A stretch of DNA of 64,000 bases from Phytoactinopolyspora halophila (GCF_003287285.1 NZ_QMIG01000014.1:62001-126000), one strand, 5' to 3'. Positions 1 to 8,561 are shown, numbered from the stretch's first letter. Numbers and translations: made by a program. The notes: generated by a model from the letters alone, not told the origin.

Positions 1-544
1 CGAGCGCTTCTCGTACGGCAGCAACCTGGCCGTCCATCATCCCGCTCGGGCCCACCACGTGCACACCGGCCTCGGCCTGGGCACGGGCCATCTCCTGATA
101 GGCGTCCAGCGTCGCGTCATTGTCCACCGTGCCGTCAGCCGTCAGGAGGCCACAGTGGCCGTGATCGGTGAACTCGTCGAGGCAGAGATCGGCCATGACC
201 ACCGTGGCGTCACCGACCTCGGCGACCACTTCGCGAATGGCCGAGTTCAACGCACCCTCGGGATGGTACGCGCCGGATCCCCGAGCATCTTTGTGCTCGG
301 GAATGGCGAAGAGCATCAACCCGCCGACGCCAGCCTCCACCGCCTCCACCACGGCCTTGCGAAGGCTCTCCATCGAGTGCTGTACGACCCCCGGCATCGA
401 GGGCACCGTCCGGGGCTCGGCGGCGTTCTCCCGGACGAACATCGGCAGCACCAGCTGACGTGGCGCCAGCGAGGTCTCGCTCACCAGCCGGCGCATCGCC
501 GGTGTACGACGTAGCCGCCTCGGACGTTGCGTTGGGTAGGACAC
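1..544 (-). CDS. hemB: Delta-aminolevulinic acid dehydratase (porphobilinogen synthase), N-terminal part
   Basis: The enzyme condenses two 5-aminolevulinate molecules to porphobilinogen in the cytoplasm. The gene runs off the left edge, so only about 181 N-terminal codons are present. The visible protein has the family's N-terminal arm (RPRRLRRTPAMRRLVSE), then LVLPMFVRE and GVVQHSMESL, and an active-site segment with ADLCLDEFTDHGHCG. GTG at 544 is preferred because GGAG lies 6 bases upstream; an in-frame ATG at 577 has no such site. It is the last gene of the rex-hemA-hemC-hemD-hemB run and lies 95 bases behind hemD on the same strand. Confidence 0.93.
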   Translation of the reverse strand, partial: MSYPTQRPRRLRRTPAMRRLVSETSLAPRQLVLPMFVRENAAEPRTVPSMPGVVQHSMESLRKAVVEAVEAGVGGLMLFAIPEHKDARGSGAYHPEGALNSAIREVVAEVGDATVVMADLCLDEFTDHGHCGLLTADGTVDNDATLDAYQEMARAQAEAGVHVVGPSGMMDGQVAAVREAL

Positions 545-639
545 CGTGTCACTCCGATCGAGTACCAGGCGAGACATCTCACGTGCGCATCGGCTGACGC
601 GCAGGGGAACACCTCCCGATGTTACTGCGCGCGCTTGTG

Positions 640-2250
640 CTACTGCGCGCTCTTGCGCCGGGACGCGGAGCGACGCCGTTGCGACGGCTTGAGCACCGGC
701 TCGCCCGCCTCCAGCAACGACATCCGGCGGGAGTCTCCGAACTCGGCCAACGTGTCCGCCAGCAATTCGACGGAGGGTTCCGGCGCCATCACATCGACAC
801 GCAGGCCGTGCTCCTCGGCCGTCTTCGCCGTTGCGGGCCCGATACACGCGATGACGGTGTTCGCGTGCGGCTTGCCTGCGATGCCGACGAGGTTTCGCAC
901 CGTGGAGGACGAGGTGAACACGACCGCGTCGAACTTCCCCGTCTTGATCGCTTCCCGGGTCTTGGCCGGCGGCGGGGCGGCCCGCACGGTGCGGTACGCC
1001 GTGACGTCGTCGACCTCCCAGCCCATCTCCATCAGGCCGGCCGCGAGCGTCTCCGTCGCGATGTCCGCACGGGGCAGGAACACCCGATTGATCGGGTCGA
1101 GGACCTCGTCATACGGCGGCCAGTCGGCCAGCAAGCCGGCCGCAGACTGCTCGCCCGACGGCACGAGATCGGGTTCGATCCCCCATTCCCGCAGCGCCTG
1201 TGCCGTCTTCTCGCCTACCGCGGCCACCTTGAGCCCGGACAGCGCGCGAGCGTCGAGCCCGTAGCCGATGAGCTTCTCCTTGACCGCGCGCAGTGCGTTG
1301 AACGATGTGAACGCGATCCACTCGTATCGCCCTTCGACCATGCCCCGCACTGCCTTGTCGATCTGTTGCGGGTTACGTGGGGGCTCCACCGAGATGGTCG
1401 GTACGCCCTCGGGTACCGCGCCGTAGCCACGCAGCGAGTCGGTCAACGACCCGGCCTGTTCCTTGGTGCGCGGCACCAGGACACGCCACCCGAACAACGG
1501 CTTGGTCTCGAACCACGACAGCGTGTCGCGGTGTTCGACCGCATCACCAACGATCACGACGTACGGGCCGTCGATCTTCGCTGCCTTCACCGCCGACCCG
1601 ATGTCTGCGAGTGTGCCGAGCACGGATTGCTGCGACACCGTGCTGCCCGCGGTGATCACTGCCACCGGGGTGCTGGGCACCCGACCGGCATCGACGACAC
1701 TCTGGACGAGCTCGCCGAGTTGCTCCGTGACGCCGGTGAACACGAGAGTGTCCGCGGCGCACGAATGCAGATCGAGCTTCCCGCCGACATCGAACAACTG
1801 GGTACTGCGCCGACGCCCGGCCACCAGGGGAACACCCGCGTGCGTGGGCACCGCCGTGCCCGTCGCCACACCGGCAACCGCCTCGAACGGTACGCCTGCC
1901 TTCGCACAGGCCAGCGCCTCGTCAGCGCCGGTCGGATGGCTGAACGGGTCGCCTTCGAGAAGCCGCACCACGCGGCGTCCATTCTTCGCCGACTGGACCA
2001 GCCGCCGGCCTCGCGCCGCGGCAGTCAGCGCCACGCCAGCGTCGTCGACGCCGACGTCCACCACTTCGACGAGATCCGAGGCATGCTCGAGCATCTGGTG
2101 GTGTGCCGGCTCATCGAGCACGACAACATGGGCATCACGCAGAGCTTCGACGGCTCGTACGGTCAGCAGCCCCGGGTCTCCGGGGCCGGCACCGACAAAG
2201 ACGACGTCACCTTGATCAGTGCGCTTGGGCGCGTTTCGCGGAGTGGTCAC
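640..2250 (-). CDS. hemD: Uroporphyrinogen-III C-methyltransferase / uroporphyrinogen-III synthase fusion
   Basis: This 536-residue protein joins two steps of tetrapyrrole synthesis. The N-terminal half (about 15-260) is an SAM-dependent uroporphyrinogen-III methyltransferase (CobA/SUMT) with the glycine-rich VGAGPGDPGLLT motif at 19-30 and VVIVGDAVEHRD near the end of the domain. This half leads to sirohaem and cobalamin. The C-terminal half (about 270-520) is the two-lobed HemD cyclase (WRVLVPRTKEQAGSL, then VFTSSSTVRNLVG). The fusion is the usual actinobacterial form. The GTG start overlaps the hemC stop (GTGA) and has GGAG 8 bases upstream, so translation is coupled. The basic tail (RRRSASRRKSAQ) is lineage-specific. 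Confidence 0.94.
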   Translation of the reverse strand: MTTPRNAPKRTDQGDVVFVGAGPGDPGLLTVRAVEALRDAHVVVLDEPAHHQMLEHASDLVEVVDVGVDDAGVALTAAARGRRLVQSAKNGRRVVRLLEGDPFSHPTGADEALACAKAGVPFEAVAGVATGTAVPTHAGVPLVAGRRRSTQLFDVGGKLDLHSCAADTLVFTGVTEQLGELVQSVVDAGRVPSTPVAVITAGSTVSQQSVLGTLADIGSAVKAAKIDGPYVVIVGDAVEHRDTLSWFETKPLFGWRVLVPRTKEQAGSLTDSLRGYGAVPEGVPTISVEPPRNPQQIDKAVRGMVEGRYEWIAFTSFNALRAVKEKLIGYGLDARALSGLKVAAVGEKTAQALREWGIEPDLVPSGEQSAAGLLADWPPYDEVLDPINRVFLPRADIATETLAAGLMEMGWEVDDVTAYRTVRAAPPPAKTREAIKTGKFDAVVFTSSSTVRNLVGIAGKPHANTVIACIGPATAKTAEEHGLRVDVMAPEPSVELLADTLAEFGDSRRMSLLEAGEPVLKPSQRRRSASRRKSAQ

Positions 2251-3206
2251 GAGACGTTCTCCTTCTTCGGCACCAGCTTCTCGGCACCGACAACTGCCCC
2301 AGCTCCGTCTTCGAGCATCTCTCGGGCGAGCTCTCGCCCGAGCCGTTCGGCTTCGGTGACTGAGCCGGTGGCGGACTTGCGGATACTCATCGAGCCATCG
2401 CCGGAGATGACGACGCCTCTGATGTAGAGCTCATCTTCTTCTGGAGTTTCTCCCTCTGCTGTCACAGCGTATGCCCCGACGGGAGCGCTGCAGCCCGCTT
2501 CGAGCTCGGCCAGCAGCGCGCGTTCGGCCACTACCGCGGGACGCGTCCCGGGATCATCCAGGACAGACATCACGCTGGTGAGCTCACCGTCGGCGGCGCG
2601 GCATTCCACCGCCAGAGCACCCTGCCCGGGTGCCGGTACGAGCTGGAGCGGATCGAGGATCTCGGTCACGGCCTCGGTCCGGCCGAGGCGGCCGAGACCC
2701 GCGTAGGCGAGCACGACCGCGTCGAGCTGACCATCGGTCACCTTACGCAGCCGGGTGTCGACGTTGCCACGGATCTCCACCACCTCGAGGTCGAGACCGA
2801 GAGCGCGCAACTGCGCTGCCCGTCGTGGCGAACCGGTACCAACCGTCGAGCCGGGCGGAAGCTGGGCGAGGCCCAGACCATCACGCGCACACAGCGCATC
2901 GCGCGGATCGGCACGCTCGGGCACCGCTGCCAGAACGAGCCCATCGGGCGACGCGGTGGGCAGGTCCTTCAACGAGTGCACGGCGACATCCACCCGTCCG
3001 TCCAGCACCGCTTCACGCAGGGCACTCACGAAGACACCGGTACCGCCCATGGTGGCCAGGGGCTCGCTCGACACGTCACCCTTCGTGGTGATCTCCACGA
3101 GTTCGACATCTCGACCGGTGGCGGCCGTGAAGGCGTCGGCGACGCTCGTCGCCTGAGCCATGGCAAGCGCGCTGGCGCGCGTACCGAGGCGCAGCGAAGA
3201 ACTCAC
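2247..3206 (-). CDS. hemC: Porphobilinogen deaminase (hydroxymethylbilane synthase)
   Basis: It polymerises four porphobilinogens to hydroxymethylbilane, the substrate of the downstream HemD half. The protein has 319 residues, a normal length. Visible family motifs are LRLGTRASALAMAQ at the N-terminus, HSLKDLPT (77-84), GTGSPRRAAQL (123-133), RGNVDTRL (146-153) and the cofactor-binding cysteine C239 in ELEAGCSAPVGAYA, which carries the dipyrromethane. The GTG start overlaps the hemA stop in a GTGA, and its own stop overlaps hemD in the same way, so hemA-hemC-hemD are coupled. Confidence 0.96.
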   Translation of the reverse strand: MSSSLRLGTRASALAMAQATSVADAFTAATGRDVELVEITTKGDVSSEPLATMGGTGVFVSALREAVLDGRVDVAVHSLKDLPTASPDGLVLAAVPERADPRDALCARDGLGLAQLPPGSTVGTGSPRRAAQLRALGLDLEVVEIRGNVDTRLRKVTDGQLDAVVLAYAGLGRLGRTEAVTEILDPLQLVPAPGQGALAVECRAADGELTSVMSVLDDPGTRPAVVAERALLAELEAGCSAPVGAYAVTAEGETPEEDELYIRGVVISGDGSMSIRKSATGSVTEAERLGRELAREMLEDGAGAVVGAEKLVPKKENVS

Positions 3207-4579
3207 GAGTTCTCACCTCGCTTCGCCGATTCGGTTGTGGTATCAGGTTTCGCCACGGCCTCCACCGATCGCGGGTCGAGTGCGAACAGTTCGCGCAGCG
3301 CCGACTCGTACGAAGCACCGTCTGGCTGGGACGCGAGTTCCTTGACCCGCACCGTCGGCGAGTGCAAGAGCTTGTCGACCACCCGCCGGACGGTGGCCCG
3401 GACCTCGTTTCGCGCGTGATCGTCGAGATCGGGCAGCCGGCCCTCGATCCGGGCGAGCTCGGCCTCCACGACCTCGTCGGCCATCTCCCGCAGCGCCACG
3501 ACGGTGGGCGCGACCCGGGCCGCACGGCGGGCCGTCGTGAAACCCGACACTTCCTCAACGACGATCGCCCGGACGGCTTCGACGTCGTCGGCCACCGCAC
3601 CACCGTCGGCATCCTGCTTCTGCGCCAACCGGGAGAGATCCGTGAGTACGACGCCTGGCACGTCCGACACGGAGGCATCGACATCATGCGGCAGTGCGAG
3701 ATCGAGAATTCCCAGCGGACGGCCCCGGCGATACTCCATGGCGGCCTCGACGAGATCATACGGAATGATCACACCTGCGGCTCCGGTGCACGAGACAAGC
3801 AGGTCGACCTCACCGACGTGGTCGGCGACCTCACTCATCGGCACGGCGTGCCCTCCGACCGAGGACGCGATCCGGCTTCCGTGATCGAGCGTTCGGTTCG
3901 CGATCACGACCTCGGCGCCAGCCTCGGCCAGGGTGGTGGCAGCCAGCGCTGACATCGAGCCGGCCCCCACTACCAAGGCCCTTAAGCCGCTCACCAGCTC
4001 ACGCCACGACGTTCCGCTGGACGCCACGGGCTGTGATTCGGACCGCGCGATCGACGGCACGATCGATGCCAGGCCCACCGTCACCAGCGAGCGCCCGGCC
4101 GTACCGATATCCGTTTCGGCATGCGCCCGCTTGCCGACGCGCAGTGCCGTCTGGAACAGCTCGGTGAGAACCCGGCCGGTCACGCCGGACGTCTGCGCCA
4201 GCCGGAAGGCTTCGCGGACCTGACCCAAGATTTGCGTTTCACCGACCACCATGGAATCGAGCCCACTCGCGACATGGAACAGGTGCGAGACGGCACGTTC
4301 CTCGTAATGGACATAGAAATATGGGGTCAACCGTTCCAACGGCACGCCGGTATGCCTCGACAACAGCGCGCCCGCCTCGTCGATACCGCCGTGGAACGTC
4401 GCAGCATCGGCATACAGCTCCAGCCGGTTGCACGTGGCGACGATCACGGCTTCCGAGAGGTGGGCGGCACCGTGCACGTCGTCAAGGATCTTGGTTACTG
4501 CCTCGCCGTCAAGCGCGACGTCCTCCAAGGCATCGACGGGCGCGCTCCGGTGCGACAAGCCCACTACCAAGACACTCAT
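3203..4579 (-). CDS. hemA: Glutamyl-tRNA reductase
   Basis: It reduces glutamyl-tRNA with NADPH to glutamate-1-semialdehyde, the committed C5-pathway step. The protein has 458 residues. The nucleophile is C50 in VIVATCNRLELYAD; GETQILGQVREAF and a Rossmann segment (LVVGAGSMSALAATTLAEAG) follow, then a C-terminal dimerisation helix region. The ATG overlaps the rex stop (ATGA). A downstream partner glutamate-1-semialdehyde aminomutase is not in the window. Expression should follow the Rex-controlled promoter at about 5380-5420. Confidence 0.96.
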   Translation of the reverse strand: MSVLVVGLSHRSAPVDALEDVALDGEAVTKILDDVHGAAHLSEAVIVATCNRLELYADAATFHGGIDEAGALLSRHTGVPLERLTPYFYVHYEERAVSHLFHVASGLDSMVVGETQILGQVREAFRLAQTSGVTGRVLTELFQTALRVGKRAHAETDIGTAGRSLVTVGLASIVPSIARSESQPVASSGTSWRELVSGLRALVVGAGSMSALAATTLAEAGAEVVIANRTLDHGSRIASSVGGHAVPMSEVADHVGEVDLLVSCTGAAGVIIPYDLVEAAMEYRRGRPLGILDLALPHDVDASVSDVPGVVLTDLSRLAQKQDADGGAVADDVEAVRAIVVEEVSGFTTARRAARVAPTVVALREMADEVVEAELARIEGRLPDLDDHARNEVRATVRRVVDKLLHSPTVRVKELASQPDGASYESALRELFALDPRSVEAVAKPDTTTESAKRGENS

Positions 4580-5307
4580 CCACGCACCGCCTTGGCCAAC
4601 TCGACTGCCTGCTCGGCGGTCAGTGCCAACGCCGAACCGTTCCTACGTTGCTCGTGGTAAGCGAGAATCTGCAGCTCCGTCGAAAGATCGACCTTGCGAA
4701 GCACCACGCCTTCGGGAACCTGCACCACCGCGGGGGCGAAGTTCAGGATGCTGGTGATGCCGACTTCGACCAGCCGATCGCACACCGCCTGAGCAGCATG
4801 GGCCGGCGTCGCCACGATCGCGATGGCTATGTTGTGCTCGGTCACGATCCGTTCGAGCTCGTCGACCGGGCGCACGTGCAATCCCGCGACCTCGGTGCCG
4901 ACACGCTCCGGCTCGGCGTCCAAGAGCGCTGCGATGCGAAAGCCACGAGACGCGAAACCACCGTAGTTGGCCAGCGCGTGACCGAGATTACCGATACCCA
5001 CGATGGCGACCGACCAATCCTGGGTCAGGCCGATCTCGCGGGAGATCTGATGCTGCAGGAACTCCACTTCGTAGCCGACGCCTCGGGTACCGTACGAGCC
5101 CAGATACGAAAGATCCTTGCGCAGCTTCGCCGAATTCACTCCCGAGGTCTCGGCGAGTTCGTCAGACGAAACCGTAGCTACACCGCGTTCGGCCAGCGCC
5201 GTCAGCGCCCGCAGGTACAACGGCAGCCGCGCCACCGTTGCCTCGGGCACACCGCGCGGCACAGGCGGTGAGACCAACTTCATCAACGAGCTCTCGGATC
5301 CGCTCAC
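4576..5307 (-). CDS. rex: Redox-sensing transcriptional repressor Rex
   Basis: Rex reads the NADH/NAD+ ratio and leaves DNA when NADH is high. The protein has 243 residues. A winged-helix domain (about 25-90, SSDELAETSGVNSAKLRKDLSYLG) is followed by a Rossmann NAD(H) domain with VGIGNLGHALANYGGF (103-118). The GTG start has GGAG four bases upstream. It is the first gene of the operon with hemA, hemC, hemD and hemB, and a sequence matching the Rex operator lies about 100 bases upstream of its start, so autoregulation with haem genes is expected as in other actinomycetes. Confidence 0.95.
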   Translation of the reverse strand: MSGSESSLMKLVSPPVPRGVPEATVARLPLYLRALTALAERGVATVSSDELAETSGVNSAKLRKDLSYLGSYGTRGVGYEVEFLQHQISREIGLTQDWSVAIVGIGNLGHALANYGGFASRGFRIAALLDAEPERVGTEVAGLHVRPVDELERIVTEHNIAIAIVATPAHAAQAVCDRLVEVGITSILNFAPAVVQVPEGVVLRKVDLSTELQILAYHEQRRNGSALALTAEQAVELAKAVRG

Positions 5308-5378
5308 GGTACTCCCCGATCGGCCGGATCAGTCACGAGACACCCGGGGTGATGTCGTAACTGAAACCGGCGGAACGT

Positions 5379-5409
5379 ATTATGTCCCCCACCCTAGGGC
5401 ACTTGTGAA
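5379..5409 (-). promoter_or_regulatory. Promoter of the rex-hemACDB operon
   Basis: On the minus strand TTCACA (5409-5404) and CATAAT (5384-5379) are spaced by 19 bases. An alternative pairing is TTGTGC (5420-5415) with TAGGGT. Either way the -35 element lies inside the Rex operator, so Rex binding would block polymerase. The 5' leader to the GTG at 5307 would be about 65 bases. Confidence 0.55.
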
Positions 5410-5420
5410 CCGCTGCACAA
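5403..5420. promoter_or_regulatory. Rex operator (ROP)
   Basis: TTGTGAACCGCTGCACAA is an imperfect inverted repeat. The outer TTGTG/CACAA arms are perfect and it agrees closely with the known Rex site (TTGTGAA-N4-TTCACAA). It overlaps the -35 region of the rex operon promoter. The repressor gene itself is next to it. Confidence 0.85.
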
Positions 5421-5444
5421 AGTTGCGATCTTGGATGTTCTCGA

Positions 5445-5690
5445 CTATGGAGCGCTCAGCGCGTGTCTCAGACGTGTCTCGTCGACCCACCAGAAGTCAT
5501 GTTGCTCGCCATCGACGAACGTCACCGGGATCTGCTCGCCATAGCGCTGCGCGAGCTGTGCATCGTCGTCGATGCTGCGCTCCTCCCAATCCACGCCGAT
5601 CTCGGAGCACACCCGGCTGATGACGACCCGGGCATCATCACAGAGGTGACAGCCCGGCCGGCCGAGCATGACGACCCTGGGCGCAGCCAT
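5445..5690 (-). CDS. Glutaredoxin-like (DUF836-type) thiol protein
   Basis: An 81-residue thioredoxin-fold protein. The N-terminus reads VVMLGRPGCHLCDDA, with the CxxC redox pair (C-H-L-C), followed by the cis-proline strand QIPVTFVDGEQ and a C-terminal helix. The family reduces disulfides or carries thiol adducts in the cytoplasm; the exact substrate is unknown. The ATG at 5690 is preferred over the in-frame one at 5711 because GGAGG lies 7 bases upstream. It sits behind the Rex-regulated promoter region and reads in the same direction as rex, but with its own spacing. The gene before it ends in a very long hairpin, so it is probably transcribed separately. Confidence 0.82.
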   Translation of the reverse strand: MAAPRVVMLGRPGCHLCDDARVVISRVCSEIGVDWEERSIDDDAQLAQRYGEQIPVTFVDGEQHDFWWVDETRLRHALSAP

Positions 5691-5715
5691 CTCACAACCT
5701 CCACCCGCCATTACA

Positions 5716-5803
5716 GAATGATCATGTTTGGTACGTTTCCTCGGGCCGTAACACGTCTACAGACATGGTATGGCCCGAGAAAACGTACCAAACATGATCA
5801 TTC
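5716..5803. repeat. Long inverted repeat (32-bp arms), probable terminator hairpin
   Basis: Arms 5716-5747 and 5772-5803 match at 31 of 32 positions (one mismatch), with a 24-base loop. The arm starts GAATGATCATGTTTGGTACG. The right arm covers the last codon-stop region of the acyltransferase gene (stop 5798-5800). The location at a gene end fits an actinobacterial hairpin terminator without a U-tract, but the arms are unusually long, so a mobile palindromic element is also possible. Confidence 0.8.
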
Positions 5804-6775
5804 GGAGCGGGAGAATTGGGGGAAGGCGCTGCCGCGTTTCTCGAGAAGGCCGTGCAGTGTCTGCTGAATCACGTCACGGACGTTGTCCGTGAGTTCGAAC
5901 ACCACCATCGGGTCTTCTGCCGCACCCACCTCGTACTGATCCGTTGCCAACGGCTCGCCGAACTCGATCATCCATTTCGACGGCAGCGGCACCAGGCCCA
6001 GTGGCCCCAGCCAGGGAAAGGTCGGCGTAATCGGCGCGTACGGCAGCCGTAGCAGGCGCGCGAGAAAGCCGAGATTGCCGACCATCGGATAGGTCTCCTC
6101 CGCTCCGACGATCGAACAAGGCACGATCGGCGCTCCGGAACGGATCGCGGCCGACACGAAACCGCCACGCCCGAAGCGCTGCAACTGGTACCGCTCCGCG
6201 AATGGCTTGCCGATCCCCTTGAACCCTTCGGGCCAGACACCGACCAACTCGTCTCTGGACAGCAGTTCGGCGACGTCCTCATTGCATGCCAGTGTCGAGC
6301 CATTCTTGCGTGCGACATCGGAGACGACCGGTAGTTGGAAGACGAGTGTCGCCGCCAAGGTCCGCAGGTGACGCGCCGCCGGATGCTCGTCGTGGACCGC
6401 CACCTGCAGCATGAGCGAATCGAGCGGGAACGTCCCGGCATGATTGGCGACGATCAGGGCCCCGCCGTCGGAGGGCACGTTCTCCATCCCCCGCACCTCG
6501 ACCCGAAACCAGTGCCGGTACAGCATACGCAGGGCCGGCAACAGGACGCTCTCGGTCAAGTCTTCGTCGAACCCGAACGGATCCACCGTGAAGTCTCCGG
6601 ACAACCGCCGCGCGAGGAAGGACAGCGCCTGATCCAACCGGGCCTCGTCGAACCCGGTTTCATCCGACCGGGTCTCGCTCAACTGGGCCTCGTCGAACCG
6701 GTCGCTCGCCACGTCGGCCATTCCCGCGACGTCTCGTGTGTCCGGATGGCCTTCTCCGGGTTCACCATCGGTCAT
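5798..6775 (-). CDS. Lysophospholipid acyltransferase family protein (PlsC-like)
   Basis: The family transfers acyl chains to lysophospholipid-type acceptors at the membrane. The protein has 325 residues from the chosen start. After a variable acidic N-terminus (about 1-60) comes the PlsC fold with ANHAGTFPLDS (the NHx4D catalytic motif) and GVWPEGFKGIGK (the PEG motif). Starting at ATG 6775 gives a four-base ATGA overlap with the upstream epimerase gene, which argues against the longer frame to 6865. The pair epimerase-acyltransferase is common in actinomycetes; a role in an envelope lipid is an inference. Confidence 0.85.
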   Translation of the reverse strand: MTDGEPGEGHPDTRDVAGMADVASDRFDEAQLSETRSDETGFDEARLDQALSFLARRLSGDFTVDPFGFDEDLTESVLLPALRMLYRHWFRVEVRGMENVPSDGGALIVANHAGTFPLDSLMLQVAVHDEHPAARHLRTLAATLVFQLPVVSDVARKNGSTLACNEDVAELLSRDELVGVWPEGFKGIGKPFAERYQLQRFGRGGFVSAAIRSGAPIVPCSIVGAEETYPMVGNLGFLARLLRLPYAPITPTFPWLGPLGLVPLPSKWMIEFGEPLATDQYEVGAAEDPMVVFELTDNVRDVIQQTLHGLLEKRGSAFPQFSRSE

Positions 6776-7827
6776 CCGCCATCTCCCCGGAAGGTACGTA
6801 CCATGCAACGCGCCGCTCGCTCGGCCGTGGCGAGCCGTCCCCGATCCAGCAGAGCCCGGCCACATTGAGCGGCGGCAAACGAGTCGAACGTCTCCACGGT
6901 GCTAAACCGTGGTGTGAATCGCAGCTCGTCACGCATGCGCGTCGTGTCCACGCCACGGCCGTACGTCAAGAAACGCACCTGCACCGCGTCCAGATCCGCG
7001 ACCCCGGCACGCCGCATGATGCCGCGCACGAACGGCGAGCCCAGGCTGGGCAGCGCCACCGGCATCCGGCCAGCACGCAACAAGGCCTGGCTCAGGCCGA
7101 GGAATTCGTCGCCGGCAACGTTAAAGATGCCCGGACGGTCCTCGCCCGTAGCCAGATGGATGGCATCGACGGCGTCGTCTTCATGGACGAGCTGAAACCG
7201 CGGGTCCCGGCCGAACACGACCGGCACCGCCGGCAGCGTGAAGTAGTCCGACAACGACGTCCGGATGATCGGGCCGAGGACATTGGCCAGGCGAAGGATG
7301 GTCACCGCGACGTCGGGGCGACGACGTGAGAAGCCGCGGATGTATGCTTCGACCTCGCTCGCATCCTTCTCGTAGCCGCGACGGGTCATCGCACCCTGCG
7401 CCATGTCTTCGGAGAACAACGCCGGCGATCCGGGGCCCGCACCGTACACGGCGGTCGACGACTTGACGACGAGTTTGCGTACGGTCTCTGACCGCTGACA
7501 TGCCGCCAGAAGTTGCATGGTGCCGATGACATTGATTTCCTTCTGCGGCGCCCGGCCGCCGGCATCGGATCTGGTGGCCAGAATGTTCATGTGCACCACG
7601 ACGTCCGGGCCGACCTGGGTGATGACCTCGTGAATCGCCGATGTCGTGATGTCCGCCTCGACGAACTCGACTGCGCTGAGGTCCTCCCCTGGTGGGCCGA
7701 CGTCTCGCGCTGGCGGGACGACGTCGACGCCGACTACCCGTTCTACCTTCGGGTCCCGGGAGAGCGAGCTGGCGATCCTGGCTCCCAGGTAGCGCGCGAC
7801 GCCGACGACCATCACCGTGCCGGGCAC
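6772..7827 (-). CDS. NAD-dependent epimerase/dehydratase family protein (extended SDR)
   Basis: A 351-residue Rossmann protein. The N-terminal nucleotide-binding strand reads MVVGVARYLGARIASSL, which departs from the usual GxxGxxG by having an alanine. The catalytic region shows SSTAVYGAG followed by RRGYEKDASEVE (YxxxK). The substrate cannot be told. The GTG start has AGGTGAG 5 bases upstream. Its stop overlaps the acyltransferase start, so the two are coupled, and it lies 70 bases after the bS22 gene on the same strand. Confidence 0.83.
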   Translation of the reverse strand: MPGTVMVVGVARYLGARIASSLSRDPKVERVVGVDVVPPARDVGPPGEDLSAVEFVEADITTSAIHEVITQVGPDVVVHMNILATRSDAGGRAPQKEINVIGTMQLLAACQRSETVRKLVVKSSTAVYGAGPGSPALFSEDMAQGAMTRRGYEKDASEVEAYIRGFSRRRPDVAVTILRLANVLGPIIRTSLSDYFTLPAVPVVFGRDPRFQLVHEDDAVDAIHLATGEDRPGIFNVAGDEFLGLSQALLRAGRMPVALPSLGSPFVRGIMRRAGVADLDAVQVRFLTYGRGVDTTRMRDELRFTPRFSTVETFDSFAAAQCGRALLDRGRLATAERAARCMVRTFRGDGG

Positions 7828-7896
7828 CGACGCTCACCTCCCTACCGAGGCCACCTGATGAATCGATACGGTCCATGCCTCGCTGTGGTACCTGGC

Positions 7897-7998
7897 CTAC
7901 TTACCTCGACGGCGACGCTGGATTCGTGTGCGCCGCAGGAGCTTGCGGTGTTTCTTCTTCGCCATGCGCTTACGCCGCTTCTTGACCACAGACCCCAC
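7897..7998 (-). CDS. Small ribosomal protein bS22-like (AURKAIP1/COX24 domain), 33 residues
   Basis: Read from GTG at 7998 the peptide begins [20 protein letters not shown] and continues with [13 protein letters not shown]. It is almost entirely Lys/Arg and matches the actinobacterial AURKAIP1/COX24 mini-protein found on the small ribosomal subunit (bS22). AGG lies 7 bases before the start. It is followed on the same strand by the epimerase and preceded by an HTH gene, an arrangement conserved in actinomycetes. It is easily missed because of its size. Confidence 0.9.
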   Translation of the reverse strand: MGSVVKKRRKRMAKKKHRKLLRRTRIQRRRRGK

Positions 7999-8180
7999 TG
8001 GGCAACCTCACTCGAGTCAGACGGACACCGGACAATCGCGGATCAGAATCCATGCCACCCAACCGAGATTCCGGGATGGTCTTCTGCGCACGATTGAGAT
8101 GTCAGCCTATCTAGAGCACCTAGAGTGAAGTCCAATCAGGTCGAACGGCTCTGCTCGACAGCCGCGCTCGCCTCCGATGT

Positions 8181-8411
8181 TCAGCCGGCTTCCATTCCCT
8201 GGACGTACGAGTTGTCCAGATACTCATGGACAGCGCTCTCCGGTATACGAAACGAGCGACCCACCTGCACGGCCGGTAACGTGCCCGCATGCACCAGGCG
8301 GTACACCGTCATCTTGGAAACCCGCATTGCGGTCGCGACCTCGGCAACCGTCAGGAAGCGCACCTCTCCCAACGGTTGTTCTGGGGGCACACCCGGTCCG
8401 CTCGTCGTCAT
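8181..8411 (-). CDS. Excisionase-family helix-turn-helix protein
   Basis: A 76-residue MerR/excisionase-type DNA-binding protein with VRFLTVAEVATAMRVSKMTV, YRLVHAGTLPAVQVG and RSFRIPESAVHEYL. It is a free-standing HTH without a sensor domain, related in fold to BldC. ATG 8411 is chosen because GGAGG stands a few bases upstream; a frame to 8546 lacks this. The gene is followed by the bS22 gene, a pairing conserved across actinomycetes. The word excisionase refers to the fold; no phage genes are nearby. Confidence 0.87.
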   Translation of the reverse strand: MTTSGPGVPPEQPLGEVRFLTVAEVATAMRVSKMTVYRLVHAGTLPAVQVGRSFRIPESAVHEYLDNSYVQGMEAG

Positions 8412-8536
8412 CGTTCCTCCACCACGGCGCCGGTGGCACGTCTCTCGCGCTTCGACATCGGCAGCGTGTATCTCGATGGTAGTGGCTGATGTGACGGATG
8501 GGAAAGGGGAGCAGCCCGACTGAATTCGATCAAGAT

Positions 8537-8561
8537 ACGGTTTCAACGCAGTTGATACCGT
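8537..8561. terminator. Inverted repeat behind the acuC-like gene
   Basis: ACGGTTTCAAC and GTTGATACCGT form 11-bp arms with one mismatch and a 3-base loop. It lies just beyond the stop of the minus-strand deacetylase gene and upstream of the HTH gene. A terminator is most likely; an operator for the HTH gene is the alternative. Confidence 0.5.

Noticed and set aside
619-2427. Very long plus-strand open frame opposite hemD (about 600 codons)
   Set aside because: It is the antisense shadow of GC-rich codons in hemD and shows no family sequence; hemD and its neighbours are certain on the other strand.
8181-8411. Phage or integrative-element boundary at the excisionase-like gene
   Set aside because: No integrase, attachment repeat or tRNA is present; the gene with bS22 is a conserved core pair.
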